The notes under the pieces: generated by a model
Database searches by the model: none
What the model was told of the DNA's origin: nothing
What the model saw: only the letters and a program-made list of their open reading frames with translations
In this document: positions 24,480 through 36,276 of the stretch, in pieces
Numbering within the stretch: position 1 is the stretch's first letter
How the letters are laid out: each line of letters starts with the position of its first letter
Program-made: the position numbers and the translations under genes
Origin: Neelides folsomi
Lineage: Eukaryota > Arthropoda > Collembola > Neelipleona > Neelidae
Direction of reading: 5' to 3'
NCBI GenBank assembly: GCA_034687125.1
Contig: JAQGBZ010000230.1
Coordinates: 1-64,000, forward strand
DNA length: 64,000 nt

Positions 24480-24672
24480 CACCCAGCTTCCCAAAGGTTT
24501 AATAAAGCAGTTCAGTGACCTTTGTACATATGACAGCGAGTGTCATGCCGGATGGCTCAATGTCTGCATCAAACATCCTGTTTTACCAGCAGGAAAATGA
24601 TGCCAATGCCCAAGAAAATACCAAGTGACATTTTTTGCTATGCAATATGGACAAAATGTAAGTTAATTCGTT
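24480..24672 (+). pseudogene. Broken Cys-rich (EB-like) exon
   Basis: One frame reads FSDLCTYDSECHAGWLNVCIKH and continues, after an in-frame TGA at about 24589, with CQCPRKYQ. The Cys spacing and the word CIKHP match the functional-looking Cys-rich gene 700 bp downstream. An exon-like donor (ATGTAAGTT) follows. It is best read as a decayed duplicate exon. Confidence 0.45.
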
Positions 24673-24754
24673 CAGGATTTTGAATAAATTCTTTATTCAA
24701 AAAAATATTTCAAATTTCAAATTAAGCAGAATTGTTTCCATTTAATCACATACC

Positions 24755-24950
24755 TGGTCGTTTGCTACCCGAATCGGGAATTACCCGATCCGGAATGCCG
24801 GACCGGATCAAAACGTTCCGGTCCGGTTCCTATCGTTTTCGAATTTTTCTCGTTCCGGTCCAGTCCGATTCCGACCTCATTCCGATTTCATTCGTTCCTG
24901 TTCCATCACTCTCTGAGACGTTCCGGCTCGGTTTCGTTTCGAATCGGACT
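24755..24950. repeat. CCGG/TCCGA-rich short-phrase repeat
   Basis: Many variants of TTCCGGTCCGG and ATTCCGA-like words are packed into 200 bp. CpG density is far above the surroundings. An 86-codon ORF over it is Arg/Ser/Phe-rich and follows from the repeat. Confidence 0.6.
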
Positions 24951-25192
24951 TTTTCCCAAATCATCTTCCAATTCATCCGTCTAATTAAATAAAATTAATT
25001 CTAATATTGATTTTTAGTTAGATTGGAAAGCAATGTGGTGTCATTCCAATTTTTTAGCCAGTTATGATCGAAAGAATACTTATCCTTGGAGTTCAACTTT
25101 TTTCATCCTTTTGGATTTTGTTTAGAAAAAACAATGGAATGTTCTAGAATCAATGTTTATGTAACTCGGTTTAGTTCCAGCTCGGATAGGAT

Positions 25193-25702
25193 TTGATGTT
25201 GAGAAATATTTTGATGAAAGAGTTGAGGAAAATAATCACAGATATCATTCAATGCACACAACTAATAAACTTTCAAGTTTACGTAATTTTACAGATGTTT
25301 GTACCAAAAGACGACGATTCTGGTGATCACGAAGACAGCTGCATAAAACATCCATGTGTTAAACCGTTTGTTTGTGACCCCAACGATGGGACTAAATGCG
25401 TTTGCCCCAGGGGGACACATTGGGACAAAGAGGAATATAAATGTAAATCTGATGGAAGAGGTTTTGGGGGATCAAGCGATAAAGGGAACAGTTTTGAAGG
25501 AGATTGCGTTATAAATTCTGATAAGGTGTCTGAAAATTGCGACGCATCGTTGTTTCTTATTTGTCATCTGCTACCGGGAGGTGGCGATAATTCAACGAAG
25601 GGAACTTGCGTTTGCGCTGATGACAAAAGAGTTAACCCGACTTATAATGAAAGGGATAAATATCCATGTTTTTATAAATACAAACCACTTTGTTGTGATT
25701 AA
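25193..25702 (+). CDS. Cys-rich secreted-type protein with two EB/EGF-like modules (5' end uncertain)
   Basis: The coding exon most likely starts at 25294, after a good acceptor (AATTTTACAG), and runs in frame to the stop at 25702. The wider frame opens at 25193. Module 1 has the pattern CIKHPCVKPFVC followed by KCVCPRGTHWD and KC. Module 2 has DCVINSDK, ENCDASLFLIC, GTCVCADDK and a final PLCCD. A Gly-rich linker joins them. Such spacing resembles EB or EGF-like modules of arthropod secreted proteins. No signal peptide is seen in this exon, so a first exon should lie upstream; I could not place it. Function unknown. Confidence 0.5.
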   Translation: MMLRNILMKELRKIITDIIQCTQLINFQVYVILQMFVPKDDDSGDHEDSCIKHPCVKPFVCDPNDGTKCVCPRGTHWDKEEYKCKSDGRGFGGSSDKGNSFEGDCVINSDKVSENCDASLFLICHLLPGGGDNSTKGTCVCADDKRVNPTYNERDKYPCFYKYKPLCCD

Positions 25703-27243
25703 AATAATTAACATTATTAAAAAAAGCAAAGAATTTTGAATAATTTTAATTATTTTTAATTACAATAATTTCTTATTTTAATTTCTGCATTCAATTTCTT
25801 TAATGTTATTATTAATATTTCATTCTTATTATTAATTCTAATTAGAGTAGTTCTTATTGGTATTTCTTTAAAAAGATAATTCTTTAATATAATCCTTCAA
25901 ACATTAATTTCTTTAATATTTAACATATATTTCAAAGCTAATTTTTTTATATTATGAGTGTAATTTTCCTTATTAAGCTTTAAATCCTAATTATTTTAAT
26001 AATAAAATTTAATTGTTTTCATCATGATAAATTAAACAATATTTCGACAAATTACAATTTTTTAATTGGGATTTTCTTAGAATTTTAATTCACTCAATAT
26101 ATCCTAACAATGAAAAATATTATTTTTTATTTAACATGTTTCATTTTCATATATATATATATCTTATATATATATATATAAATTCGTATTTTTATTAAAC
26201 TGCATGTGATTGAACTAAAATTTTCCGTGAGTGTTCGAGGAATTGGTTTGTGGAAAAAGCGCTGACCCAATTTCCCTTTTGTCCATCTCATGGTCACTTT
26301 TAATGTTCTCTCCAGTTTAAAAATACAAAACCATTGTTCAATAATGTTCAATATACCAATCAATATGCTCAATACAGCTACCAATTATCTATACTATACA
26401 ATGTATCATGTGAGACTTCATAGGTGATTTCATACTGATTTCATACTAGGTTTGTTATACAATGTTGGTGAATATAATTATACAATAAGTAATAGTAATA
26501 AGTGACTGCGTGGGTGTTGGTCGACCATCACTTCATTTAAATACAAAACTATAATTAGAGTCAAGTGGCTAATTGATTAAACTATAGCTAACAATAGTTT
26601 AACTATCCTTTGACTATGATAATCATAATGTCTGTATCTACTTATTTATAATCCCCATGTAAAAGCTCATTTGGTAACTCTACTCATATAAGAAAAGATA
26701 TAAAGTTAGGTATTGATAATATCACTATATCATTCATATCCATTTCATTGCTTCATTTTCTTATATTTACACTGTTGGTCAAAACGGAGGATTTTGAATA
26801 TGATAAATATATCGATAGTGGAATAGTAAATGGAGTTTTATAAATAAGCATTTATTTATCAGGGCATTTACTTATAATATGAGTTATATCATTTGTGTAA
26901 TTTACTTTCATGTTTAGTTCAATATTAGTATTGGAAAAGAAGTGAAGAAATATTTAAATTTCCATGTAGAGTGGAATTACCATCAAGTGTTGTATTACGA
27001 GATTCGCCACTCTCCAAAAAAACACCATTTGTTCATTTACATACATCGTGGTTAAATACAATTAACTTCCCTCTCCTTTCCTCTACTCAGCTTCATAGCT
27101 TTTTTATTCTCATTCCAGCCATCGTCTATTCTTAAAGGGTGAGCATTTGTTTAATTATATTTAATTACCTTACAGTATTCTTTTAAATTTATTACTTAAA
27201 AATGTTATTTAAATTTAAATGTTATTTATTTAGTTTAATTAAG
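25703..27243. other. Intergenic, AT-rich
   Basis: No gene seen. A TA-dinucleotide microsatellite lies at 26149-26181. The DJ-1 promoter and 5' UTR probably lie at about 27050-27243. Confidence 0.5.
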
Positions 27244-28727
27244 ATGAAGAAGGCTATTGTGATCATCACGGAGGGATCTGAAGAGATGGAAGCTGTAACT
27301 CCAATTGATACTCTAAGGAGAGGAGGCGTAAGAGTTATTAATTAATATATATTTTAATAAAGTCTAATTAAGTTTATTATAAATTAGTTAATGAAATTAA
27401 TTGTTAAACAAATGATATATAATTTAATTGAAGGGCATAATCGTAAAATTAACACAGATTGAGTTTTTTTCAGTTTTTCTCCGTTTCCTTCGAAATTCCG
27501 AAATTACCCTAAATTTTTAATATAAGATCTACATCCTCTATAATGTGCTATTTGAAAACATAACAAATAAAATAGAAAAATATCAAATTAAGTCAAGATT
27601 TAAGGGCCAAATTAAAATATAGTACATTTTAAAAATCAGAAACATATAGGAAAACTGAAATTTTCTATGTTAAAGAAGGAGAAATTATAGCTTTTGCTTT
27701 AAAGGTTATCATAAGCATTGATTTTGAGTGGTGTAGTTATATAAAGTATCTTTCACGATTCGATGTGCAAGAATTAAGGTTTTTAATAAGAAAAATTGAT
27801 TGATTAAAAAATTCAATAGTTCTTTTAAAATCCACTTAGAAATTGCTAATCGCCAATTTTAGGGTAATTTCGGCGTTTCGGCGGAAACGAAAAAAAACTC
27901 ACTCTTTGTTAGTTTTATGATTATACCCGTCAATTATTAATTGCATTTAAAATTTAAATTGCAGGTAGAAGTGACCGTGGCGGGTCTTTTGGACGATAAA
28001 CCGATTTGCGGTTCACTTGGGACAATCTTGGGCCCTGAGATGAGTCTGAGCGAAGCAATTCCAAAAGGCCCGTATGATGCTGTAATTATTCCTGGTGGAC
28101 TCAGAGCTGCAGATAATCTCATTAAAGTACTTTTATTTAATTATATAACAATTAATAATTGTTATAAATTTATTATTATAAATTTTTTTCTCATCATTTG
28201 TTTTGTAGTCAGAAATGTTAAAAGTCTTTTTAGAAGAACAACACAATGCTGGTCGGATTATTGCAACTATTTGTGCAGGTAATTTTTAATTCCGTAAAAC
28301 TTAAATTTTTATAGGAGACATAGCTAACTTCTATTATTTCACAAATGATCATAATAAATATTAAATAATTTAATCTTAGCGGCAAGATTATTCAGAGAAA
28401 ATAAATTATTTTGGGGGAAGAAACTCACGTCTCATCCACGAGTTAATGAAGTGATGAGAGAAGGAGATTTGTTCCAATATGTAGAAGACAGAGTTGCAGT
28501 TGATGGTAATTAAACCACCACATTTAACATTATAATTAACATATAATTTACAAAATGAATAGAGTTTGCTTAGTTTTTCTTGATTGAATTATTGGATTAA
28601 TTTATTAGGAAATCTCATTACGAGTCGCGGACCGGGAACGGCCCTCGAATGGTCTTTAACAATAGCAGAGAAATTAATTGGGAAAGAGAAGACAGGAGAT
28701 CTGAAGAAAGCAATGTTGGTCAATTAA
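27244..28727 (+). CDS. PARK7: DJ-1/PARK7 family protein
   Basis: Five exons, 27244-27327, 27965-28126, 28209-28278, 28380-28505 and 28609-28727, join in phase to 186 residues, close to the usual 189. The protein opens MKKAIVIITEGSEEMEAV. Glu16 matches Glu18 of the human protein and the nucleophile-elbow Cys is Cys104 (IIATICAA), matching Cys106. Other family landmarks are VTVAGL, YDAVIIPGG, TSHPRV and ITSRGPGTALEW. DJ-1 proteins are homodimeric oxidative-stress sensors with glyoxalase/deglycase-type activity, in cytosol and mitochondria. Intron 1 is unusually long here (637 bp) because it carries an inverted-repeat element. Confidence 0.97.
27433..27928. mobile_element. About 500-bp TIR element in DJ-1 intron 1
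   Basis: The ends are inverted repeats of about 75-80 bp, diverged by roughly 15%. Left begins GGGCATAATCGTAAAA, right (reverse complement) GGGTATAATCATAAAA. Both continue with a T-run, a CCGTTTCC-like word and GAAATTACCCTAAA. The centre has no coding sequence. Target duplication not resolved; symmetry may extend a few bases further out (AATTGA). Confidence 0.75.
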
Positions 28728-29840
28728 AATATAAATTTTTGAAAATCTCATTTTTTTACATTTTTTGCACCATTTTGGCTAATTTGGATTCATACAGCAT
28801 ATTTAAATTTTTAAATAATGAGATGGTTGTTAACCATTACAACCATTAGTTATCTTTGGTTAAACATCTTAACTATATATCTTAACTACATAAGTACAAT
28901 TATGTATGTATATTCCAATATTGATATTTAAATTTAACATACTTGAGTTAATTAGCTTGATATTGAAATTCCAATCGAATTCCTATTCATATAAGGCTTA
29001 TGTGAATGTGAAATGAATGAAGAATGAAATGTCTGTTGAAGTAATTGGTGTCCAAAACCAGTTTTAAGATTTAGTAGGTGAAGAAGAAATTCCTTCACAT
29101 TTTAAAACTCATTTGTAAACACTCATGTATTCATTCCCCCTGACCGATCAAATTCAATAAGGAGCCTTTCCAATTCATGCGTTCAACTTCTCGTAAAACG
29201 AGTATTTCCCTGCCCTACACTTTCATTAAAACTCTTCAAATTGACCAAACTTTCTTTTATCAACAACCTCAACTGTAAAATTAAAATCCAACTCAATGGT
29301 CTTTGGCTAAATTTGAACTTAACTTTAAATTTTCAACTATTCAACCTTTGACCTTAAATGGGCTATTTAATTCACCAACATGAATTTTAAAAAACGCTAT
29401 CTATTTTATATTCAATTATTAACGGTAAATTATTTTTATAGGTATTTATAATTTTACAAATATGAGTATAATACATTTTCCTATATTGGTTTTGTATTCT
29501 TTAGCTAATGTAACTAATTTTAGCTAATGTGTAAAAATATTTTTTTTAAATAGGAAATAGTTTTTGCTTCTTAATTAAATTAATTAAAAATTCCATTTAT
29601 AGTTGATTTTACTGAATTAGTTTTCTGAGTAAATAAATTAAAATATTAAATATTTAATTAAATGAATAAAGTGGAAATTAAAGTAGAAAAATAGATTTAT
29701 TACAACAAATCCCGAACGTGCATAAAAACAAACAAAGAACAACAAAAAACACAATATTATTAAATAGATAATGAGTGTAATTAGTTTTATATTAATAATT
29801 GACTAAAGGCTGCGAATGAAGTCCACTTTGATTTAAAAGC
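28728..29840. other. Intergenic, AT-rich
   Basis: It lies between the 3' ends of DJ-1 and the Gly/Pro-rich gene. A GC-richer patch at 29070-29230 has no convincing frame. Nothing else seen. Confidence 0.5.
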
Positions 29841-30572
29841 TTAATGAACGAGATTTGAGAATCTGAAACCTCTCCAGTGGTCAAAGTCTGATCTGAATGC
29901 ATGGGTGATGAAATGATATCCGTCCAAAAAGAATCTCCACACAAAGTTGCTCAAAAGATTCACCGTGTCCCAAAGCGAGTGAGGGGCATTAATCAACAAA
30001 TCACTTCGGTCCTTGGGCGGTTTCCCGTTCGTGCTGCTGCTGCCGCTCAATTTCCATCCATGTGGCGGTTCCTCGCCGGATTCTTCGCCGGATTTGCTTC
30101 CACGATGTGGAGGGCCATTTGGTCCGCCATTTGGTCCACCGTTAAAACCGCCATTTGGTCCGCCGTTAAAACCGCCATTTGGTCCGCCATTGGGTCTTCC
30201 GCTCAAACTCCCGAAACCAAAAGAACTCAACGCACTCAAACTTTGAAGAATTCCTCCAGTAGCTCCTTGACCCGGTGGGCCTTGACCTGGTGGGCCTTGA
30301 CCTCCTGGGCCTCCATGTCCTTGTGGTGGACCGCCATGACCTTGTGGAGGACCATGGTGACCTTGTGGTCCTCCTGGACCTCCTTGTGGTCCTCCGTGTC
30401 CTTGTGGAGGTCCACTGTGATGACCTTGCGGACGTCTTCCTTCGTCCATCACACGCCGATTGTTTCTTGTGCCAGTTTCATGTGATGTGACATCTTCAAC
30501 TCGGCTTCGACCGCACTCTCCGAAAGTGACAAGGCCCAGTAGGGTAAATATCAATATTGATTCTAACTTCAT
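29841..30572 (-). CDS. Gly/Pro/His/Asn-rich secreted protein
   Basis: Single coding exon of 243 residues. ATG 30572 is chosen because it opens a clear signal peptide (MKLESILIFTLLGLVTFGECG). Two low-complexity blocks follow: PQGHGGP/GPPGQ repeats at about residues 45-105, and GGPNGGFN repeats at about 125-155. The C-terminal 70 residues are ordinary sequence with an aromatic stretch (NFVWRFFLDGYHFITHAFRSDF). The composition recalls cuticular, mucus or antimicrobial-type secretions, but no family is recognised. An acceptor (TTTGAATCAG) lies two bases before AAATG, so a 5'-UTR exon probably sits upstream; the GC-richer stretch 30949-31130, ending in a GT donor, is the candidate. Confidence 0.75.
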   Translation of the reverse strand: MKLESILIFTLLGLVTFGECGRSRVEDVTSHETGTRNNRRVMDEGRRPQGHHSGPPQGHGGPQGGPGGPQGHHGPPQGHGGPPQGHGGPGGQGPPGQGPPGQGATGGILQSLSALSSFGFGSLSGRPNGGPNGGFNGGPNGGFNGGPNGGPNGPPHRGSKSGEESGEEPPHGWKLSGSSSTNGKPPKDRSDLLINAPHSLWDTVNLLSNFVWRFFLDGYHFITHAFRSDFDHWRGFRFSNLVH

Positions 30573-30948
30573 TTTCTGATTCAAACAAAATAGAAAAATG
30601 AGAATTAGAACATTAACTTTTACTTGACCGAAAAAACTTAAACTTTAAAGAAACTTAAAAAATACAATTAGATTAAATTAATCAAAAATGTTAAGCGGAT
30701 TAATTGATTTCTTTAAATTCTGAACAAAACGAGTTTAAATGAACTTATTTAAATACTTAATTGTGTTAGTTAAATAAAGTTAAATTAAATTAGGTATAAT
30801 TAAATTAGGTAAAAATTAGTAAGAAAGTAAAGTATGGCAAATGTTAAAGTAAAGAAAAACAAATGTCAGAGTCAGAAGTAAAGTATGTATAGCAAATGTT
30901 AAAAGAATGTTAAAAAGTAAAGGATAGTTTTTGGTTGTTTTGTTTACC

Positions 30949-31140
30949 TAATGTGGAGTTTTGTTTTTGAGACGTTGTTGTCTGGGGTCTTTGTGATTGA
31001 CTGAACGGAATCTTTGCGAAAGTGAAAGAGGAGGAAAGGGAAATCTGGGTGTGTTGGAGGAAACGGGATTTGGAGACTCGTTCACTTTGAAGACGCGTCC
31101 CACACGTCCCAACACTGACCCAATCAACCAAATACTCACC
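30949..31140 (-). other. Candidate 5'-UTR exon of the Gly/Pro-rich gene
   Basis: A GC-richer block on the minus strand ends CCACATTAG before GTAAAC. It would splice to the acceptor just before ATG 30572. Short frames over it are not convincing as protein. Confidence 0.35.
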
Positions 31141-31665
31141 CTTGTTCTTCTTGATTAGATGAAAGCGGATCTCAAAAATTACAACTCCTTAATTAATTAT
31201 AATTATACCCAAAACATTCAAAATAACTATTCTGTATTAATACGTATTCTGTATTATTATTGATATATTAGATATTATTTATAATATGATTAAAAATACG
31301 TTAAGTAAGATAAGTATAAGTATTAAGTAATGCATTAATACTTTAATCTTAATACCTTAATATTAAAATTAATATAAATATAATATTTGTAGATCGGATA
31401 CCTTCATGAACTTATAATTTAATTTAAAGAATTGGCTTGATTTATTGATTTAATTATGCATTTAATACATTATAGTTTATAGATTTGGAAAAAATAAGAG
31501 ATGAAATCCAGCTAAAAATTAATACTTTTATTAACACATAATAAAAATATTTAAATATTGTAATTGATTTCTTACATATTAACTATTTCAAATATTTTTA
31601 ATAACACTTTTAATTATAATAAGATGTAGATGTGAACAATATTTAAATTACACTATATTAACTAA
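31141..31665. other. AT-rich spacer
   Basis: This spacer follows the 3' end of the receptor gene. Nothing recognised. Confidence 0.5.
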
Positions 31666-34350
31666 TTAAGGATTAAAAATTATCTTTCTTTTTCTTCTAA
31701 TCCAACAATTTGTCAAATTAAAAGCAAAGATTTCCAACACAAAGGTGACAATTCCAAATACCAATCCTCCGCAGAAACCGGTGATGATTGGGAGAAAGTT
31801 GAGGATGTGAATATTGGGGGAAACTTGACGAAAAGTTCCTTTTTCAAATTCACAAATTCTCTTGTTGTCATTTCGCTCTTTTCGAGTAAATTTGGGGAAA
31901 TTGAGTTGTCCATTACTCCGATCTCGAATTCCGCGACCTTCGTTCTTGGCGTAATAAACAAGCGCATTGTACCTTTAGATTAATAATAAAAAATTAATTA
32001 CAATTTTAAAAAATAATTACAATTAATTTAAAGAGCATAATTAAGATTTTTAATTAACGATTAAATTATTTTATCAGTGATTAAAAATCAAATGTCACCA
32101 AAATGTATTAAGTCCAGCTTGGTTGATTTTCCCAATGATTTCATTAATAATTTTCTTGTAGGGCGATCCTCTTCGAAATGCCCAGGTGGAAGTGACTTCA
32201 AAAAATTCATTTCTTGAAAAGAGCCAAACGTCTTTGGCAGCTTCGGCAATTTTCAATGTTGTTCGAAGTTTCTCTGCATGGATTCTGTTGAAGGAATTGA
32301 AACCCACACAAGCATAGTTTTTAATTAACGGATACGCCAAACATTTACCGACATTCTCACGTTCGTTGGATCTTTGTAAAAGCGATCCAACTTCGCCAAA
32401 TATCTTATGACCTTTAATTAAAAACATTAAATAATTAAACCTTTAAATTTACATTAACATTTTAAATACAAACTAAAATGAATAAGAAGCGTACAAACTA
32501 ATTTAGGAAAATAAATAATATATATGTTAAATTAAACTAATAATTAAATTGCTTATTAAAAACAGTTAAATTTTAACCTCGAGAAAGCCAAGAATCCAAC
32601 ATTGGAGTCGCATAAGTAAAAACTTCAAATTTTGTATTTTTAAGTAAAGCAGAAAAGGTTTTAGGAAATTTGTCCGGATGAGTTACAATTAAAATTCCCA
32701 GCAATTTGCTTTTATACGCCGTGAGAATGACAATTGAACACAAAGCCCAAAACCCAACAAATAATTTTACATAAGGATTATGAAAAGTTTGCGGTTGTTC
32801 CAAAAGCGAAGCAACCAAACGAGAAATTCCTTCACTTCCATGGAATCTTTTAATTTCTGAAAAAAATCAAAATTATATCTAATTATTAAACACTGTTTAA
32901 ATCCAATAAATGATAATCAAATCTTTAGTACTTTCTTTTTCTATTAATTTAAAATTTATTCAATACCTGTCCTTCCACGAAGTCTTTTAGATAAATTCGT
33001 AAATATCAAAATTAAAATTGCCAAACCGGCCATTGTCCCTCCAATTAAACCCCATACTTTGTCAGTGAACGGACTCAATAACCGAGATGCGTAATTTCGA
33101 CTCCGACTGTTCCCAACAGCAAATGAAAGGAAATCAAAATGGACCGTGGAGGAAAATTCAACTTCCCAAGGAGAAGAAAAAAATGGAATTGAATTAAAAC
33201 CAAAATGAAGTTCATCGGAAATGATTTGACCCATCACGCCATCCCAACTACCATTTTCATTCACATTACCCATTCCGGAATTCTACAAGATTTTTACATT
33301 TATTTTAACTATTCAAATAATACAAATAGGTTAAATTTAATTATTATATTTAATTATTGTAATTAGGTAATTACAGTTGGCTTTGATTTTGGATGAACGT
33401 GACATTCAATGTCAATTTTAGTACAAATGGTCTCCGCGATGAAATCCTGAATATCGACAACTAAATTAAAATTTTCGCTCATTGTCGGGTCGATTTTTTC
33501 AGCTCTTTTCACTGTCGACTTTAAATTTGCCCAACCTTTAAATCCAAATGGATTCGAATACCAAATGCTTTCTAAATTAAATAATTATAACATCAGAACT
33601 TATGTAAGTATGTATACTTATTAATTAAGTTTTAAGTTAAGTTTGTTTTTAATTTAAATATATTCACTTAATGTTAATTAAATTGATATTTATGGATAAA
33701 ATTACTTTCATTAGGCAGTTTGGAGTTCGAATGGATTTTATTGAGCGGAACTTTGCAAAACTCATTTGGATCTCGATATAAAGTTTGATTGGAGAGAAAC
33801 CAGCGATTGGGGAAAAATGTATATTCCGGATTCTGCAAACAAGTGCAAGCACGACGGCTTACAACGGGAGACTCGGAAAGGCTGAAGATTAAAATTCGCA
33901 AATTGCTCGTTGGAAGTTTGCAACTCTGATAATTAATTTAACTAAATTAAAATATAATATAAAAAGTAAAATACGTTAAAAATGTACATTTAATTATAAC
34001 AAACAAGTCAATAAAACTAAGACCTTCAAATATTGGACAATTTCCTCCATGGCTTCTTTGCAAATCCTCAAATGAATCCGAATGACCAAATCGTAATTGA
34101 ATTTAATTAATGGTTTGTTCCTCCCTTCACAATTTAAATATTTTCCCAATAAAACTGAGAAATTGGATGTGAACTCAACTTGGGGATGAAAACTTAAAGC
34201 TTCATGTTCCAAATTCTTCATAGTGAAATTCTGTGTAAAATTCTCATCTGCTAAAATCTGATCAATTAATACAATGCGCATTGCAATAATGCAAATTATA
34301 TCAAACATCCAAAAAACAACGTTTAATTTTATTCTAAGCATTTTAAACAA
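31666..34350 (-). CDS. Divergent ionotropic receptor (IR) of the iGluR superfamily
   Basis: Seven exons, 34350-34024, 33925-33706, 33571-33375, 33282-32967, 32856-32578, 32411-32099 and 31972-31666, join in phase to 652 residues. A signal peptide opens the protein. The S1 ligand-binding half includes NGSWDGVMGQIISDELHFGF, the family's entry to the lobe. TM1 is VWGLIGGTMAGLAILILIF; a short pore-like segment follows (GISRLVASLLEQ); TM2 is LFVGFWALCSIVILTAYKSKL; S2 then runs to TM3 (LPIITGFCGGLVFGIVTFVLEIF). Length and layout fit arthropod divergent IRs, ligand-gated cation channels of chemosensory neurons. The classic glutamate-binding Arg/Thr/Asp set is not apparent, as in most IRs. The donors at 34023 and 32098 are weak but keep phase. 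Confidence 0.88.
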
Positions 34351-34669
34351 AATGATTTATAGTTTCGTTAATAATGAATTCCTTATATGAAAACCATTTC
34401 TCATAAAACTCACCTTGGCCAACTACATTTAAAAAATTAAATATCGATTTCATCCAGTTATTAAATAAAAGTGCAAAAATGAGTCAAATTTCAATTACAT
34501 TAACATAAAAGTTATCATATAAAAAGTAAACAAAGAAAATCAATTTAATCAATATTAAAAATGAACATGTTATATAAATAACTTAATAAAATAAAAGTAA
34601 TTTTAACTTGCTAAAAGTAAAATTAAGTATTAAAAATAAAAAAAAGAGATAAAAAAGCTGCAAAATATT

Positions 34670-34742
34670 TGTACCCACCAGGTATCGAACCTGGGACCTT
34701 CTGCGTGTTAGGCAGATGTGATAACCACTACACCATGGGTAC
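34670..34742 (-). tRNA. tRNA-Val(AAC)
   Basis: The 73-nt minus-strand gene folds as a full cloverleaf. The acceptor stem pairs GTACCCA with TGGGTAC, and the discriminator is A. The anticodon arm is TCTGC-CTAACAC-GCAGA, giving anticodon AAC. The T-arm is CCAGG-TTCGATA-CCTGG, containing the B box. No intron. T-runs follow downstream as possible Pol III stops. Confidence 0.97.
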
Positions 34743-36276
34743 AATGTAACGGTAAAAGGTCTTCAGAGGGTCTGTTCAGTTTCGGTTGACCAAAGTGTTT
34801 AACAAAAGGATCATAGGGTTCCTTTCACTTCATTAATAAATTATTTATAAATTAACACAGGTGAGATAAAATGGCAATGACCCAAATGAAACAAACAGCA
34901 AGAATCAATGTAATCAAAAGATCCAATCAATTGATTCAAATCAATTCATTTATTTCCTTCTTCATTTGAAAACTTTCCGCTTTGCATTTTGCATTACATT
35001 TCTATATTATAAATGAAACGAATTGACTTTCTATTTGCGTTAAATATTCAGAAATATTCCATAAGTTTTTAAATCGAATTTATTTAAAAACTTAATTATT
35101 TAATATATGAAGAAAATATGAACCGAGCTATATGAACCAGTGATCTATTAAAAATTAATATAAATGAATATAATTTATTAAATTATAATGAAAGTGATTG
35201 ACTTTTCCAAGATATGTGAATTTCTGTTTCTTATTGTTAGGTCGATTGTGCCTTTTAGATCGATATAAAATCATAGATCTCATATTTTCATTTCTTTTCC
35301 CTGTCGTTTCCTCAACCCTTTCATTTATTTCACTCGCTCAGAAAGAAGTCTCAGATATTTTTGGCACTTTTTTTTATCAATTCTATTCATTTATAATATC
35401 AATTTATCTTGACCAATCTGAACATCTGAGCTTTAACGTGTCACTTGGTCGTTCCATAAAAGAAAAATCAATCGAGTTATCACACGAGAACAAAAACTAT
35501 CTGGATTTATATAAAAGCAAAAGTACAGATAAATTCAATCCAAATTGTTATACAGATATTTATTAAAAACTATAAGTTATAACACTTGGTTAATATTTAA
35601 TGCACTATAATAAACAACGTTAAATTAATAGGATATTTCGATTTAGTATAAAATAATAAAGAGTTGAAACCATATATTACATTATACATATATTACCATA
35701 TACTTATTACTTTCTGCATATATCATATAGAAAATATTGATTACTTATATTTAAGTATCGTATTATCATATATCAAATATCTTAAATGAATTTAACTCCC
35801 AAAGTTTAATAGTTAATTATTAAGAGTAATTTGTTATAGGAATTCTTGGATTTGAAATTGACAAATTGTAAGTTGGAAGTTTGTTTGAGATTGAATTAAG
35901 TTTGGTAACCTTAAAGGTGTTATTGGATCGATTGGTTGATCCGCACGGACGACCTACAAAAGGTGAACAGAAGCAATCAGCTAGGAACACCAAATATTGG
36001 AATTCCATCACATTAACATTAATTCATCTTTCCGACCATCGGCGACAGCCAAAAGTCAAAAAATATGATTTTCATTTCTCATTCGCCCTTCTTTCATACA
36101 ACTCCTTTTGCCATTCTCATTCCATCCAATTTAAAGCTTGTAATAATAATACAATATAAACTTGCAAAAATACAATATTATAAACATAATATAAACTTGC
36201 AAAAATACAATATTATAAACATAATATAAACATAAATTTAATTATAATTAAAAAGTCTTTCTATTTTGTGCGTAAA
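34743..36276. other. Intergenic region
   Basis: A 122-codon frame at 35198-35566 lacks a usable ATG and resembles no family. A GC-richer patch at 35930-36060 has short frames on both strands but no recognisable protein. Two copies of a 35-bp AT-rich unit lie at 36152-36231. Confidence 0.4.
36152..36231. repeat. 35-bp tandem duplication
   Basis: The unit ATATAAACTTGCAAAAATAC plus 15 further bases occurs twice perfectly, with a partial third start. Confidence 0.8.

Noticed and set aside
24586-24594. In-frame TGA before Cys in the broken EB-like exon as a selenocysteine codon
   Set aside because: No SECIS-like structure was recognised, and the exon lacks the rest of a working gene; decay is simpler.
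24732-24992. An 86-codon frame over the CCGG-rich block
   Set aside because: Its sequence is a direct product of the short-phrase repeat, with no splice or start evidence.
26127-26384. An 85-codon minus-strand frame overlapping a TA microsatellite
   Set aside because: Its Ile/Tyr-rich tail is the microsatellite itself and the rest is family-less.
35198-35566. A 122-codon frame rich in Ser, Phe and Leu
   Set aside because: It has no ATG start and no acceptor that would make it an exon; composition follows AT-rich DNA.
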